This document shows, piece after piece, positions 1-9,562 of a stretch of 40,998 nt of DNA. The stretch is taken from contig JAIXSF010000447.1 of NCBI GenBank assembly GCA_027484835.1, positions 1 through 40,998 of the forward strand. The letters run 5' to 3'. The DNA comes from Rhizobiaceae bacterium. Its GTDB lineage: Bacteria; Pseudomonadota; Alphaproteobacteria; Rhizobiales; Rhizobiaceae. Both the position numbers and the translations under genes were made by a program. Within the stretch, counting starts at the first letter, position 1, and each line of letters opens with the position of its first letter. The notes under the pieces were generated by a model, which saw nothing but the letters and a program-made list of their open reading frames with translations, had not been told where the DNA came from and did not search any database.

Positions 1-479
1 ATCCCGAGCTCAGCGAGAGCAGGCAGTCTTTCAATCGCTGCAGCGAACGTGCCCTCCGGCGTGAAGGTGCCGACGTGAATCTCGTAGATCACCGCTTCCG
101 ACCAAGGGCGGCCTGCCCAGCCCTTCGACTTCCAACGATAAGCCTTGGGGTCGACCAAGATAGACGGACCGTGGACATCGGTTTCGAGGGCGCGGCCTGC
201 AGGGTCCGGCACACTCCGGCCATCCGGCAGGACGAAGGCATAGGGTGCGCCCGGGGGGACGTGGGACGCGCGCAGCTCATACCAACCGTCTCCGGCGGTC
301 CCCATCGGCAACTCTTCGCCGCGAAGGCGCAGGCTGACCGCCCTAACCGATGGGGCGTAAAGGCGAAAGCGGACATCGCCAGATGCCATGTATTCCGCCC
401 CCCAACTCTTGGGGAAGACGCGGCGTTCTTGTCCGATCGGGCGACCTTCGGCCGCCGCCCCTTCAAATCGTTCGTTCAT
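1..479 (-). CDS. treZ: Malto-oligosyltrehalose trehalohydrolase, N-terminal part (gene runs off the left edge)
   Basis: Not in the ORF track (truncated). Reverse strand from ATG at 479 reads MNERFEGAAAEGRPIGQERRVFPKSWGAEYMASGDVRFRLYAPSVRAVSLRLRGEELPM...AVIYEIHVGTFTPEGTFAAAIERLPALAELG, with the TreZ/GH13 hallmark YEIHVGTFTPEGTF. AG-rich RBS (gggagagg) upstream. Confidence 0.88.
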   Translation of the reverse strand, partial: MNERFEGAAAEGRPIGQERRVFPKSWGAEYMASGDVRFRLYAPSVRAVSLRLRGEELPMGTAGDGWYELRASHVPPGAPYAFVLPDGRSVPDPAGRALETDVHGPSILVDPKAYRWKSKGWAGRPWSEAVIYEIHVGTFTPEGTFAAAIERLPALAELG

Positions 480-663
480 CCGCGCGACCTCTCCCTCGAT
501 GCTTCGAGCGGATCGAACGGCAGTACACTCGGAAGGTTCCTCGAAGGCAAAGAGGAATCAGATACCGGGATAGGACGTCGTCAGGAACAAAGCGTGAGCA
601 CGGGAATTGCCCATTCATGTGCCGACCTTGACTGCATTCTGCAGGAGGCGGCCAAAAAGGGAG

Positions 664-849
664 ATGACCATGCCCATCAATGACCCATCATCGCCTTTCG
701 ACGATCAGCCGCCGATGCCCGCCCCGACTTGGGCACCGGAGGTACCCGTCGAAGAGCCGGAGCCCGATCTGCTGCCGGACGAATTGCCAAACCCGAACCC
801 GGACGAGACGCGCGATCCGCCGGTAATCGAGCCCGGTCGTCCCATGTGA
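664..849 (+). CDS. Small Pro/Asp/Glu-rich hypothetical protein
   Basis: ORF MTMPINDPSSPFDDQPPMPAPTWAPEVPVEEPEPDLLPDELPNPNPDETRDPPVIEPGRPM. ATG at 664 follows an AG-rich stretch (aaaaagggag). No recognised domain. Confidence 0.5.
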   Translation: MTMPINDPSSPFDDQPPMPAPTWAPEVPVEEPEPDLLPDELPNPNPDETRDPPVIEPGRPM

Positions 850-863
850 GGTCTCAACGTCGT

Positions 864-883
864 CGGGCCTCAGCGGAGGCCCG
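864..883. terminator. GC-rich stem-loop between convergent genes (possible terminator, no U-tract)
   Basis: CGGGCCTC-agcg-GAGGCCCG: perfect 8-bp inverted repeat overlapping the stop codon of the GH25 gene. Confidence 0.4.
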
Positions 884-1970
884 CGACACGATCCCAGCTC
901 TTCTTGCCGGCGACCCAGTTCTGCCAGTCGGAGACCGAGCCGTAGAAGACGTTCAAATCGATCTTGCCGTTGACACCTTGGGAGAGGCCCGAGCCGGAAT
1001 ACTGCCAGAAGACCCACTTGCGACCCGGATAGATCTTGGAGGGATGCGCGGCGACCGAGCGCAGCCAGAAGGGATAATCGAGGAAGTAGCCGCGCAGGTT
1101 GTCCTTGTAGAAGTCTGGTGCGGTGTAGATGACCGGCCGCTTGCCGTAGTGCTGCTCGAGCCGATCCATGAAGACCTGCATTTTCTCTCGCGCGCGTTCC
1201 GGCGACAGCTTGAAACGGCAGCTGGACTCGCCGTTGTACTCGACGTCGATGACCGGCGGCAGGGCATCCGGGTCGCGCGGAACGTTGCGGATAAACCAAT
1301 CGGCCTGCTCAGAGGCTACGCGGCACCAGTAGAAGAAATGGTAGGCACCACGCTTCACGCCGGCTTCCTTGGCCCGGTTCCAGTTAGTGCGGAACATCGG
1401 ATCGATGTGGTCGCCGCCGTCCGTGGCCTTGATATAGGCGAAGTTGGCCCCCTGGCTGCGAAGCCGTGGCCAGTCGATTTCTCCCTGCCAGCGAGAGACG
1501 TCGACGCCATGTACCGCATGATGCTTGGGCTTCACCTTGCCGAAATTCATCGGCTTGGCGTCGCTGAAACGTTGATTGAAGACGCGGTGGCGTGTTGCTG
1601 AGCGTGCCGCCGGCTCTTCCGGGGCAGCCATCGGCGACGCCGGGGCCGCGAGCATGGCAACCGGCCGCTGGTCGGGTACCGGCATGCCGGCCGTCATCTG
1701 AGCAGAATCGAAATGCGCCTGATTGGGGGAATTGCCCGCCCAGGCAAGGGCCTGCGGCTGAGATCCATTGTCCGGTGCGACCGGCGTGATGGCACCGGTC
1801 TGCTCGTCCACGGCGACAGCCGGCGTCGGGGCGGCAGCAACCTGCGACGCCCGCGGCTGCGGTGCAGACGCCGATTGCAGTCGAAGAGCCTCGATGGGGT
1901 TCGTGCGTGCGCTGCAGCTGGTGAGTACCAGACAGCCGACGAGAAGTGAGGGAATGACCTTGGAACGCAT
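870..1970 (-). CDS. Glycoside hydrolase family 25 (lysozyme-like) lipoprotein
   Basis: HGVDVSRWQGEIDWPRLRSQGANFAYIKATDGGDHIDPMFRTNWNRAKEAGVKRGAYHFF...PPVIDVEYNGES is the GH25 signature. N-terminus MRSKVIPSLLVGCLVLTSCS has a lipobox. Confidence 0.9.
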   Translation of the reverse strand: MRSKVIPSLLVGCLVLTSCSARTNPIEALRLQSASAPQPRASQVAAAPTPAVAVDEQTGAITPVAPDNGSQPQALAWAGNSPNQAHFDSAQMTAGMPVPDQRPVAMLAAPASPMAAPEEPAARSATRHRVFNQRFSDAKPMNFGKVKPKHHAVHGVDVSRWQGEIDWPRLRSQGANFAYIKATDGGDHIDPMFRTNWNRAKEAGVKRGAYHFFYWCRVASEQADWFIRNVPRDPDALPPVIDVEYNGESSCRFKLSPERAREKMQVFMDRLEQHYGKRPVIYTAPDFYKDNLRGYFLDYPFWLRSVAAHPSKIYPGRKWVFWQYSGSGLSQGVNGKIDLNVFYGSVSDWQNWVAGKKSWDRVAGLR

Positions 1971-2239
1971 GGCACACGAACTCAAACACTAAGGGGCCGG
2001 GCGCAAGCGAAGGCGGACACCCGGAGCTTCAGGGAATTGCTAACAAAGCTTTACCGGAGAAAGGTGAATGCAATCTTTACGAGGCGACGCGCCTCGCTCG
2101 TGGCTGGGGAAGAGCGCACAACGGGCTCAACGACGACGGGCCAGCCTTCACGCAGATGTGCGGAAATCGCCTGATCCCCGGTTGCAACATCCGCGTATCC
2201 GAGAGTGAAAGCACAATGGCGGCCGGCAGGGAGACAGAC

Positions 2240-2806
2240 ATGCTGCAACGACGCTCATTCCTGATCACTTCACTTCTGGCGCTGAGCGGAGGGCGGGCCT
2301 TTGCCGCGGACCCTTGGGCTGCGTTGCGCAGCGGAAATGCCTTCGTGCTCCTGCGCCATGCGCTGGCGCCGGGTACCGGAGATCCAGAGGGCATGCGGAT
2401 CGGCGATTGCAGCACTCAACGCAATCTGTCCGAAGAAGGCAGGCTTCAGGCGCAGCGGATCGGAGCACTCTTCTTCGAGAACGGGATCGAAAAGGCAGAG
2501 GTGTTTTCAAGCCAGTGGTGCCGCTGCCTCGATACGGCGACCTTGCTCGGCCTCGGGCCGGTGGAGCAACAGCCTCTGCTCAATTCCTTCTTCGAAGAAC
2601 CCGGCAAGAGACAGGCCCAGACCGAGGCTCTGAGGCAATGGTTGCAGGGACGCCCAAAGGCGGGCCTGCCCCTCGTTCTCGTAACACATCAGGTGAACAT
2701 CACAGGCCTGACATCTGTCACGCCGCAAAGCGGGGAACTCGTCTTTACTGCATTGGACGCTGCCGGTGACGCCAGCGTCGTTGGTCGGCAGTCCGCCGGG
2801 GCATGA
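2240..2806 (+). CDS. Exported histidine phosphatase family protein
   Basis: MLQRRSFLITSLLALSGGRAFAADPWAALRSGNAFVLLRHALAPG...; RHG-like motif is LLRHA; ...VTHQVNITGLT second His. Confidence 0.82.
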   Translation: MLQRRSFLITSLLALSGGRAFAADPWAALRSGNAFVLLRHALAPGTGDPEGMRIGDCSTQRNLSEEGRLQAQRIGALFFENGIEKAEVFSSQWCRCLDTATLLGLGPVEQQPLLNSFFEEPGKRQAQTEALRQWLQGRPKAGLPLVLVTHQVNITGLTSVTPQSGELVFTALDAAGDASVVGRQSAGA

Positions 2807-3091
2807 CTGGGAAAGTTGGCGGCGACAATAATGATCGCCCGTGATGAAAAATCTTCCAAAAAACTTAGGTGCGGCGGCAATTGTGACACGCCCCGGCGGA
2901 CGTGGCCGGCAGGGTCCGGCGGGCGGAATAATTCGTCAGAACCGACGCTTCGTGGAGTCTAAAATCTGCATCTATTGCGAGTAACATCCGGCTGCCTGTT
3001 CCCAGCATGCCAGCACGCCGTGTAATCACCATCACGGCAAGCAGGACGGAAGCGCAGTGGCCTTGCCATCTAATATGGGAGCGGCACAGGC

Positions 3092-3946
3092 ATGGACCTT
3101 TTGCGGGCGCGTCTGGAAGATCAGGCCTATGAGGACGCAATTCGCTATTGCGCCAATAGTATTCTGCCGATGCATTTCGGCGAGAAGCTGATCAACAAGA
3201 TCTTCGGGCGCAATCTTCAGTCTCATGCTGCCGGGCTTCTGGCCGTCATGCACTGCGAAGCAGAACTGGGACTTCGGGAACGGCCGACACTCTCCCAGAT
3301 CCAGACCGAGATGGGGCGGTCGCGCACCCTCCACGGCTTCTTCGCCCTGCTGCGATTTGCCGGCTTCATCGAAACCACCGAGCATCAGGACGACAAGCGC
3401 GCCAAGGTTCTGATTGCCAAGCCAGCTCTTCTGGATGGTCTCAAAACCTGGCTCTCCCACCATATGAGCTGCGCAGAGGTCGCCGGGCTTCTGTCGGCCG
3501 GAAGTGCCCACAGACTGAAGACCGACCCCGACTTTGCCCTCCGCTATATCGCTGCGGCCCGTGTGCTGCTCGACCGGGTCCGGTCGTACCTCGCCGGACA
3601 CGGTGCCTGGCCGTGGTTCGACAGCTTCGACTGCGGGGATCGCATTGCGCTCGCGCTGCTGCGCGCCCACTACGAGGCACAGGGCGACGTTGGGACCCGC
3701 TGGTTCGCACTCGAAGCGCGGCAGATTGCCAATGGGCTTGGCGTCTCTCATTCTCATCTGCGCAACGTCCTCAACGCTGCGGAGGTGCAGGGCTACATCA
3801 TCCAGGATCGCAAGTCTCATCGCATGGCGCTCTCACCACGCATGCTCGACGAAATCCGCGAATTCCACCTCAGCTTCTGGAGCTGGGTGGCGGAAACCGC
3901 GGATCAGATCGAGGACAAGGAACGTCTTCCACCTGATCTTTACTAA
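3092..3946 (+). CDS. Hypothetical protein, probable winged-helix/MarR-like (two HTH-like halves)
   Basis: Intact 284-aa ORF. Both halves have HTH-like segments (PTLSQIQTEMGRSRTLHGFFALLRFAGFIETTEHQDDKRAKVL and EARQIANGLGVSHSHLRNVLNAAEVQGYIIQDRKSHRMALS). Confidence 0.7.
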   Translation: MDLLRARLEDQAYEDAIRYCANSILPMHFGEKLINKIFGRNLQSHAAGLLAVMHCEAELGLRERPTLSQIQTEMGRSRTLHGFFALLRFAGFIETTEHQDDKRAKVLIAKPALLDGLKTWLSHHMSCAEVAGLLSAGSAHRLKTDPDFALRYIAAARVLLDRVRSYLAGHGAWPWFDSFDCGDRIALALLRAHYEAQGDVGTRWFALEARQIANGLGVSHSHLRNVLNAAEVQGYIIQDRKSHRMALSPRMLDEIREFHLSFWSWVAETADQIEDKERLPPDLY

Positions 3947-4036
3947 CTGAGGGGCCTCGCTCCCCCTGCTGCCCGGCTTGCAGTCTTGCTGCAGAGCAAT
4001 ATGGTTGCAGGAAAGTCGATTGGCTAAGGGGGCCAG

Positions 4037-4546
4037 ATGGAAGAGACACATGATACCAGTCAGCTCGAAATGGTCGTGCTGATGACGCCAGACATGGCGA
4101 ACTTTTCCGGCAAGGTGCACGGCGGTGCGCTGCTAAGTCTGCTCGATCGAGTGGCCTATTCCTGCGCCTCGCGTTACTCGCAACAATATGCGGTGACGCT
4201 GTCCGTCGATCAGGTCGTCTTTCGCCAGCCGATCCATGTCGGCGAACTTGTGACCTTCCGCGCCTCGATCAATCAGGCTGGCCGCACCTCGATGGAAATC
4301 GGTATCCGGGTCGAGGCCGAGAACATCCGGACCGGCGAACGACGCCACACGAATTCCTGCTATTTCACCATGGTCGCGGTCGACGCCGAGGGACGGCCGA
4401 CGGCTGTTCCGCCCTACCGGCCGGAGAGTGAACTGCGCAAGCGCCGGCAACGCGCCGCCGAGACGCGGCGCGCGTTGCGTCTCGAGTTCGAGACGCGATT
4501 CCGCGAGGCGAGCAAAACAGCCGAAGAAGATCACCACGGCGTTTGA
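4037..4546 (+). CDS. Acyl-CoA thioesterase (hotdog fold, YciA-like)
   Basis: TPDMANFSGKVHGGALLSLLDRVAYSCASRYSQQYAVTLSVDQVVFRQPIHVGELVTF. Confidence 0.88.
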   Translation: MEETHDTSQLEMVVLMTPDMANFSGKVHGGALLSLLDRVAYSCASRYSQQYAVTLSVDQVVFRQPIHVGELVTFRASINQAGRTSMEIGIRVEAENIRTGERRHTNSCYFTMVAVDAEGRPTAVPPYRPESELRKRRQRAAETRRALRLEFETRFREASKTAEEDHHGV

Positions 4547-4677
4547 GGCCACGGCCCGGTGCCGAGATTTCGTCCCGGTTCGAGCAAAGTCGACTGAGGC
4601 GACGAGTCAAAGCCTTCGCGACGTGAACGGGTTATCCCTGAAGTATATCACCGGAGGCCTCAGAAGCTTTTCGCTGC

Positions 4678-5205
4678 TCAGGCGCTGACGGCCTGATAGG
4701 CTCGGCGGAAGTAGACAAGCGCTGCCTCCCGCTCGCCGGCTTTTACATCGACGACGCGGCACATCAGGATGAAGTGCGTACCGACTTCGACCGTTTCGGC
4801 GACTTCGCAATCGAAGGACACAAGGGCGTCCTCCAGCAATGGCGCGCCCGTCTGGCCAAATGTCCAGCGGGCGGCAGCAAAACGATCTTCCATCGGTGTC
4901 TTGCCGCCGAACAGCGATGAAACAGCTTCGTGCCCCGGCGCCAGCGCGTTGACCGAAACAACTCTGTTTTGCATGACCGCCGGCGTCGCCGAGCTTGCCC
5001 TGTTGAGGCACACGAGCAAAGTCGGCGGATCGTCGGTGACGCTGGTGACGGCGGTCGCCGTAAACCCGGACCGCCCCCCGGGCCCGTCGGTCGCGATCAG
5101 ATTGACGGCAGCGGCCAGCGAAGCCATGCCGTTGCGATAGCTTTCGCGCGTCACCGGTGGCAGTGGCGCTCTTGCGCCGGATGTGGCGAGATGAAGCTCT
5201 GTCAT
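4678..5205 (-). CDS. Flavin reductase family protein (FMN-binding, RutF/HpaC-like)
   Basis: RNGMASLAAAVNLIATDGPGGRSGFTATAVTSVTDDPPTLLVCLNR...; adjacent to an LLM monooxygenase. Confidence 0.9.
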   Translation of the reverse strand: MTELHLATSGARAPLPPVTRESYRNGMASLAAAVNLIATDGPGGRSGFTATAVTSVTDDPPTLLVCLNRASSATPAVMQNRVVSVNALAPGHEAVSSLFGGKTPMEDRFAAARWTFGQTGAPLLEDALVSFDCEVAETVEVGTHFILMCRVVDVKAGEREAALVYFRRAYQAVSA

Positions 5206-5269
5206 GGCGGATCCTTCTCGTCGGTTTCATGTGGACTCATCTGCGAGCGCTTCGCCTGCGCTCGGTCCG

Positions 5270-6580
5270 TCAGAACTCTCTCAGGTTGTCGCGCAGGAGT
5301 TCATGGGAATAGGCGGTGCGGGCGAGACCACGCTTCTGCAGCGCCGGCACGAGACCATCAGCCACTTCCATCAGGTAACGGCGGGAGACACGCAGAACCG
5401 GCGTGGTGATCAGAAAACCATCGCCGCCGACCTCCCCCATCACCTCCCCCATTCGCTCGGCAACCTGGTCGGGTGTGCCGATGAGCTCGACAGAGGAGAC
5501 CAGACCGCCACCGCCCGAAACCACCAGTTCGCGAAGTGTCTTGCCGCTTCCCCACTGTTGGAACTTGTCGAGGGACCCGGACTCGCCATTGGTGACCAGC
5601 TTCTCTGGCAGCGGCTTGTCGAGGTCGAACTTGGAAAAATCGATCTCCGTGATCGCCGAGATCGAGGCCAGCGTATCCGTGATGAAATACTCCGACGACA
5701 TCTGTCGCTTGTGCTTTTCCTGGGCCTCGAACTCCGTTTCACCGAGCGTCGGCGTGATGCAGAAGAGCACCTTGATTTCATTCGGATCGCGACCAGCCTT
5801 TTCCGCACGGGCGCGGATATCGTCGCGAAACGCTTTCATCTCGCCCGGACCCGAGGCGACGGAAATGATGGAGTCGGCAAAGCGGGCGGCAAAGTCGCGG
5901 CCGCGCGGCGAGGCACCGGCCTGGACGTAGATCGGACGCTGCTGTGGCGACGGCACGGTGTTGAGCGGCCCACGCACCTGATAGTGTTTCCCGACGTGAT
6001 CGATCGTGCGAACCTTCGACGGATCGACATAGATGCCCTTTTCGCGGTCGAGGACGACGGCATCATGGTCCCAACTGTCGAAGAGCTTGTTGACGACCTC
6101 CATATACTCTTCCGCCATCTCGTAGCGCGTCTCGCGCAGCGGAAGCTTGTCCATGTTGAAGTTCTTGGCCGCCAGGTCCTCGGCGCTGGTGACAATGTTC
6201 CAGCCGAAGCGACCGCGGGTCAGGCTGTCGATGGTCGAGCAAAGACGGGCAAGCAGGAAGGGCGGATAGGCCATGGTGGACATGGTCGCCACGACGCCGA
6301 GCCGCGAGGTGACCATACCCATGGCGGTGGCGAGCGGGGCCGGATCGTGCTTGGGCACCATCATCGCGTTCTTCAGTGCAAAGTCGCGCGAGCCGCCATA
6401 GGTCTGCGGCACCATCAGCTTGTCCTCGATCATGATGTAATCGAAGCAGGCGCGCTCCAGGGTCTGCGCCATTTCCATGTAGAAGCGGCCATCCCAGGGA
6501 TTGCCGCCCTGCCCGAAAGGTTCGCGCCATTCATCAGGCGTGAAGTTCATGAACCAGGCGAGGTGCATCTTCTTGGCCAT
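5270..6580 (-). CDS. LLM class flavin-dependent monooxygenase (NtaA/SnaA/DszA family)
   Basis: MAKKMHLAWFMNFTPDEWREPFGQGGNPWDGRFYMEMAQTLERACFDYIMIEDKLMVPQTYGGS...GRFGWNIVTSAEDLAAKNFN...YVQAGASPRGRDFAARFADSI. Confidence 0.92.
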   Translation of the reverse strand: MAKKMHLAWFMNFTPDEWREPFGQGGNPWDGRFYMEMAQTLERACFDYIMIEDKLMVPQTYGGSRDFALKNAMMVPKHDPAPLATAMGMVTSRLGVVATMSTMAYPPFLLARLCSTIDSLTRGRFGWNIVTSAEDLAAKNFNMDKLPLRETRYEMAEEYMEVVNKLFDSWDHDAVVLDREKGIYVDPSKVRTIDHVGKHYQVRGPLNTVPSPQQRPIYVQAGASPRGRDFAARFADSIISVASGPGEMKAFRDDIRARAEKAGRDPNEIKVLFCITPTLGETEFEAQEKHKRQMSSEYFITDTLASISAITEIDFSKFDLDKPLPEKLVTNGESGSLDKFQQWGSGKTLRELVVSGGGGLVSSVELIGTPDQVAERMGEVMGEVGGDGFLITTPVLRVSRRYLMEVADGLVPALQKRGLARTAYSHELLRDNLREF

Positions 6581-6596
6581 GGATAGGCTCTCCTTT

Positions 6597-7385
6597 TCAG
6601 CGGGCAGTCTGGAGTGGAATGATCTTGGAACGGGACAGCTCGAAACGGACGGAGTCGCGCACGATCCGCGGCTTGGCTTCGAAATCGGAGATGATGCCGG
6701 CGCCGTAGCGCTCCGGCGCCTGCGGGTCCTTACGATGCTTGTCTATGGCAATGACCCGGGTTCCGAGTTCGAAGGCCTCGCCCATGTCGTGGGTGACCAT
6801 GACGATGGTCATCTGGCGCTCGCTCCACAATTCGCGGATCAGCACATGCATGCTCTTGCGGGTTACGGGATCGAGCGCGCCGAAGGGTTCATCGAGCAGC
6901 AGCACCTTGGGCTGCATGATCAGCGCCTGGGCAATGGCCAGCCGCTGCTGCATGCCGCCGGAGAGCTGCTGGGGATATTTGTCGACCGCGTCTTTCAGAC
7001 CGACACGCTCCAGCAAGGTGTACGCACGCTCGAGCAGCGCCTTGCGTCGTGAGCCGTAGAGCTTGCCGAGTAAGGCCGAGCCACGCCATTCGGGGCCGAG
7101 CATGACATTGCCGAGCACCGTCTTGTGCGGGAAGACCGAGTAACGCTGGAAGACCACGCCGCGATCCTCCGTCGGTTCTCCGGCAATCGGCTGGCCGTCA
7201 ATGCGGATCTCGCCGCGTGTCGGCACCTCCTGGCTGAGCAGCAGGCGCAGCAGTGTTGTCTTGCCCACACCGCTCGGGCCGACGATCGACAGGAATTCAT
7301 GGTCCTTCAAAGTCAGGCTGACATTTTCGAGAATGATGGCGTCGCCATATTCCTTCCAGACCTTGTCGAAGACGATCTCGACCAT
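6597..7385 (-). CDS. ABC transporter ATP-binding protein (nitrate/sulfonate/taurine type)
   Basis: Walker A GPSGVGKTT, signature LSGGMQQRLAIAQAL, Walker B VLLLDEPFGALD. Confidence 0.93.
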   Translation of the reverse strand: MVEIVFDKVWKEYGDAIILENVSLTLKDHEFLSIVGPSGVGKTTLLRLLLSQEVPTRGEIRIDGQPIAGEPTEDRGVVFQRYSVFPHKTVLGNVMLGPEWRGSALLGKLYGSRRKALLERAYTLLERVGLKDAVDKYPQQLSGGMQQRLAIAQALIMQPKVLLLDEPFGALDPVTRKSMHVLIRELWSERQMTIVMVTHDMGEAFELGTRVIAIDKHRKDPQAPERYGAGIISDFEAKPRIVRDSVRFELSRSKIIPLQTAR

Positions 7386-7386
7386 C

Positions 7387-8205
7387 TCAGCCCTCCTTCA
7401 AGACGGACCAGGGGAAGAGCCAGGCCGAGAGCTTGCGAAGGGCCAGATCGACGAGGAAGGCGAGCAGCGTGATCCAGATGACGTAAGGCAGGATGATATC
7501 CATCGCGAGATAGCGGCGAACAAGAAAGATGCGATAGCCGAGGCCGCCTTCGGCCGTGATCGCTTCCGCGGCAATCACGAACAACCAGGTGGCGCCAAGC
7601 GACAGCCTGACGGCATTGATCAGGCCCGGCATGACCTGGGGCAGGACGACATGGATCAGCATGTGCCACGTGGAGCCGCCGAGCGTCTGGGCCTTGATAA
7701 TCTGCTCACGCGGGATGGCATCCACCCGCAGCACGACGTCGCGCATCAGGAAGGGGGCAACGCCGAAGACGATCAGCACGATCTTCGAGACCTCGCCGAG
7801 ACCGAAGAGGATGAAGAGGATCGGCAGAACGGCCAGTGGCGGGACGAGCGATATTGCCGCAAGAACCGGATCGAACGTGGCACGAAGCTGCGGGATAAAG
7901 CCGATCGGCGTGCCTAGGACGAGGCCCATCAGGGCGGAGAGGCCAAGGCCGACAAAAAGGCGCCAGAGGCTGAGATAGGTATCCCACCAGAAAAGAAGCG
8001 CACCGGTCGCCCGATCCTGCTCGAACATCATCCGCTGCATGGCCGTCATGAAGGAGGAAACGCCGGGCATCAACTTGTCAGTCGGGTTGACCGAGAGGCG
8101 GGCTTCGGACGCCAGGAGATAGGCGACCGCAATCAGGATGAAGGGCAGGATGCCGAGAAACAGACGCTGGCCTCGGGTCGGGGGGTAGTTGATGATCCGT
8201 TTCAT
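7387..8205 (-). CDS. ABC transporter permease (SsuC/TauC-like)
   Basis: Hydrophobic multi-TM protein; EAA-like region EQIIKAQTLGGSTWHMLIHVVLPQVMPGLINAVRLSLG. Confidence 0.92.
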   Translation of the reverse strand: MKRIINYPPTRGQRLFLGILPFILIAVAYLLASEARLSVNPTDKLMPGVSSFMTAMQRMMFEQDRATGALLFWWDTYLSLWRLFVGLGLSALMGLVLGTPIGFIPQLRATFDPVLAAISLVPPLAVLPILFILFGLGEVSKIVLIVFGVAPFLMRDVVLRVDAIPREQIIKAQTLGGSTWHMLIHVVLPQVMPGLINAVRLSLGATWLFVIAAEAITAEGGLGYRIFLVRRYLAMDIILPYVIWITLLAFLVDLALRKLSAWLFPWSVLKEG

Positions 8206-8233
8206 TGGCTACCTCCCCTTTCCCTAGCGTTTC

Positions 8234-9319
8234 TCAGAGGCCGCCTTCGGCACCGAGTTTTGCGTAGGAGGCGTCGATCCTCAGCTTGATGTTCGCAGCG
8301 TCACCAAGCACGGTGCCATCGGCAAGTTCGATGCCGATGGCATCGACCGATGTCGCGCCCTGGCCGAAAAGGCCCCGGTCGAAAGAGAACTTGCGGATGT
8401 CATCCATGATAGTGCCGGTCTTGGCATCGGTGAGGAAAGCTGCGGCGTCCGCCGGCGAGTAGAAGAAGAATGTCGTGTCGATCTGGGTCTTCAGGCCGGC
8501 CTCGTCGGTTCCAAGTGCGGAGGCCATGTATTCGTTGACCGGCTTGGCAGCTTCGCCACCCGCCTTCATCGCCGCAAGCGCTTCATACCAGGCGCCGGTC
8601 AGCGCCTTGCCGAAGGCGGGATTGTCCTTGAGGACCTGGGTATTGCCAATGAAGACGTCCATGATTTCGCCCGGGATCTTGGAGCTGTCGAAGAGCACCT
8701 TGCTTTCCTTGGAACCGGCAAGCATGTCGGCGGACATCGGCTTCCAGGCTGCCGCGTTCTGGATGTCGGGATTGGCGAGATAGGCAGCCGCAATATCGGC
8801 ATCGGAGATGTTGACCGTCTTTACCTCGCCGACCCCGCTCAGGCCATTCATCACGAGCGCGCGGTTCAGGAGATAATGGGAGACGCTGTATTCGACGAGA
8901 TAGACTTCCTTGTCCTTCAGGTCAGCTACAGAGGCTGCCGCCTTGGACATCAGCACGTCGTTGCCATTCGAATAGTCGGTGATGAGGAAGATCGAGGTAT
9001 CGACACCGCCGGCCGCCGGCATGGTCAGGGCATCCATACCGGCCACACCGACCGCGTCCAGATCGCCGGCGATGAACTGATTGATCGAGCCGACATAGTC
9101 GTTGACGGGCAGCATCTCGATTTCGATGCCGTATTTGTCAGCCCACTTCTTGAGAATGCCGCTTTCCTTCAAATAGCCCATGGGCATGAAGCCGACATAG
9201 ATCGTGTAGCCGACCTTGAAGCTTGTTTTCGCCTGCGCGGCTGCCGGCAGAACCGATGCGGCGAGGATGGCTGTGGTGAGGATGATAGACTGAGCAATCG
9301 CACGAAATGAGCACTTCAT
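8234..9319 (-). CDS. ABC transporter substrate-binding protein (SsuA/TauA-like)
   Basis: Signal peptide MKCSFRAIAQSIILTTAILAASVLPAAAQA; FKVGYTIYVGFMPMGYLKESGILKKWADKYGIEIE.... Upstream of the permease and ATPase genes. Confidence 0.9.
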   Translation of the reverse strand: MKCSFRAIAQSIILTTAILAASVLPAAAQAKTSFKVGYTIYVGFMPMGYLKESGILKKWADKYGIEIEMLPVNDYVGSINQFIAGDLDAVGVAGMDALTMPAAGGVDTSIFLITDYSNGNDVLMSKAAASVADLKDKEVYLVEYSVSHYLLNRALVMNGLSGVGEVKTVNISDADIAAAYLANPDIQNAAAWKPMSADMLAGSKESKVLFDSSKIPGEIMDVFIGNTQVLKDNPAFGKALTGAWYEALAAMKAGGEAAKPVNEYMASALGTDEAGLKTQIDTTFFFYSPADAAAFLTDAKTGTIMDDIRKFSFDRGLFGQGATSVDAIGIELADGTVLGDAANIKLRIDASYAKLGAEGGL

Positions 9320-9362
9320 CGGCTTGTCTCCGGGTCTGGTCACAGGGCGTGTTGCAGATAAC

Positions 9363-9376
9363 TAAGCGAGCGTTTA
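9363..9376. promoter_or_regulatory. Candidate TetR-type operator between the SBP gene and divergent tetR
   Basis: Imperfect palindrome TAAGCGAGCGTTTA (5 of 7 symmetric pairs), 44 bp upstream of the SBP ATG. Confidence 0.35.
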
Positions 9377-9562
9377 ATAGCTTCGCAAGCGCAAAAATGA
9401 CGAAGATCAAATTTTGGGCAAATGAAATCAATGATTTAAGACTAAAGCTGTTTTTTAATCGCTGCGCGCTGCCGCATTGCACAAATTCCGATCAGGCCAT
9501 GCGGCTGGCATTTGGCAGAAAGTCGCGCTAACGGCAGGACGACAAGAGGGAGCATTCACATA

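Noticed and set aside
5204-6586. 460-aa plus-strand ORF opposite the LLM monooxygenase
   Set aside because: Antisense shadow ORF; the minus strand carries a convincing full-length LLM enzyme.
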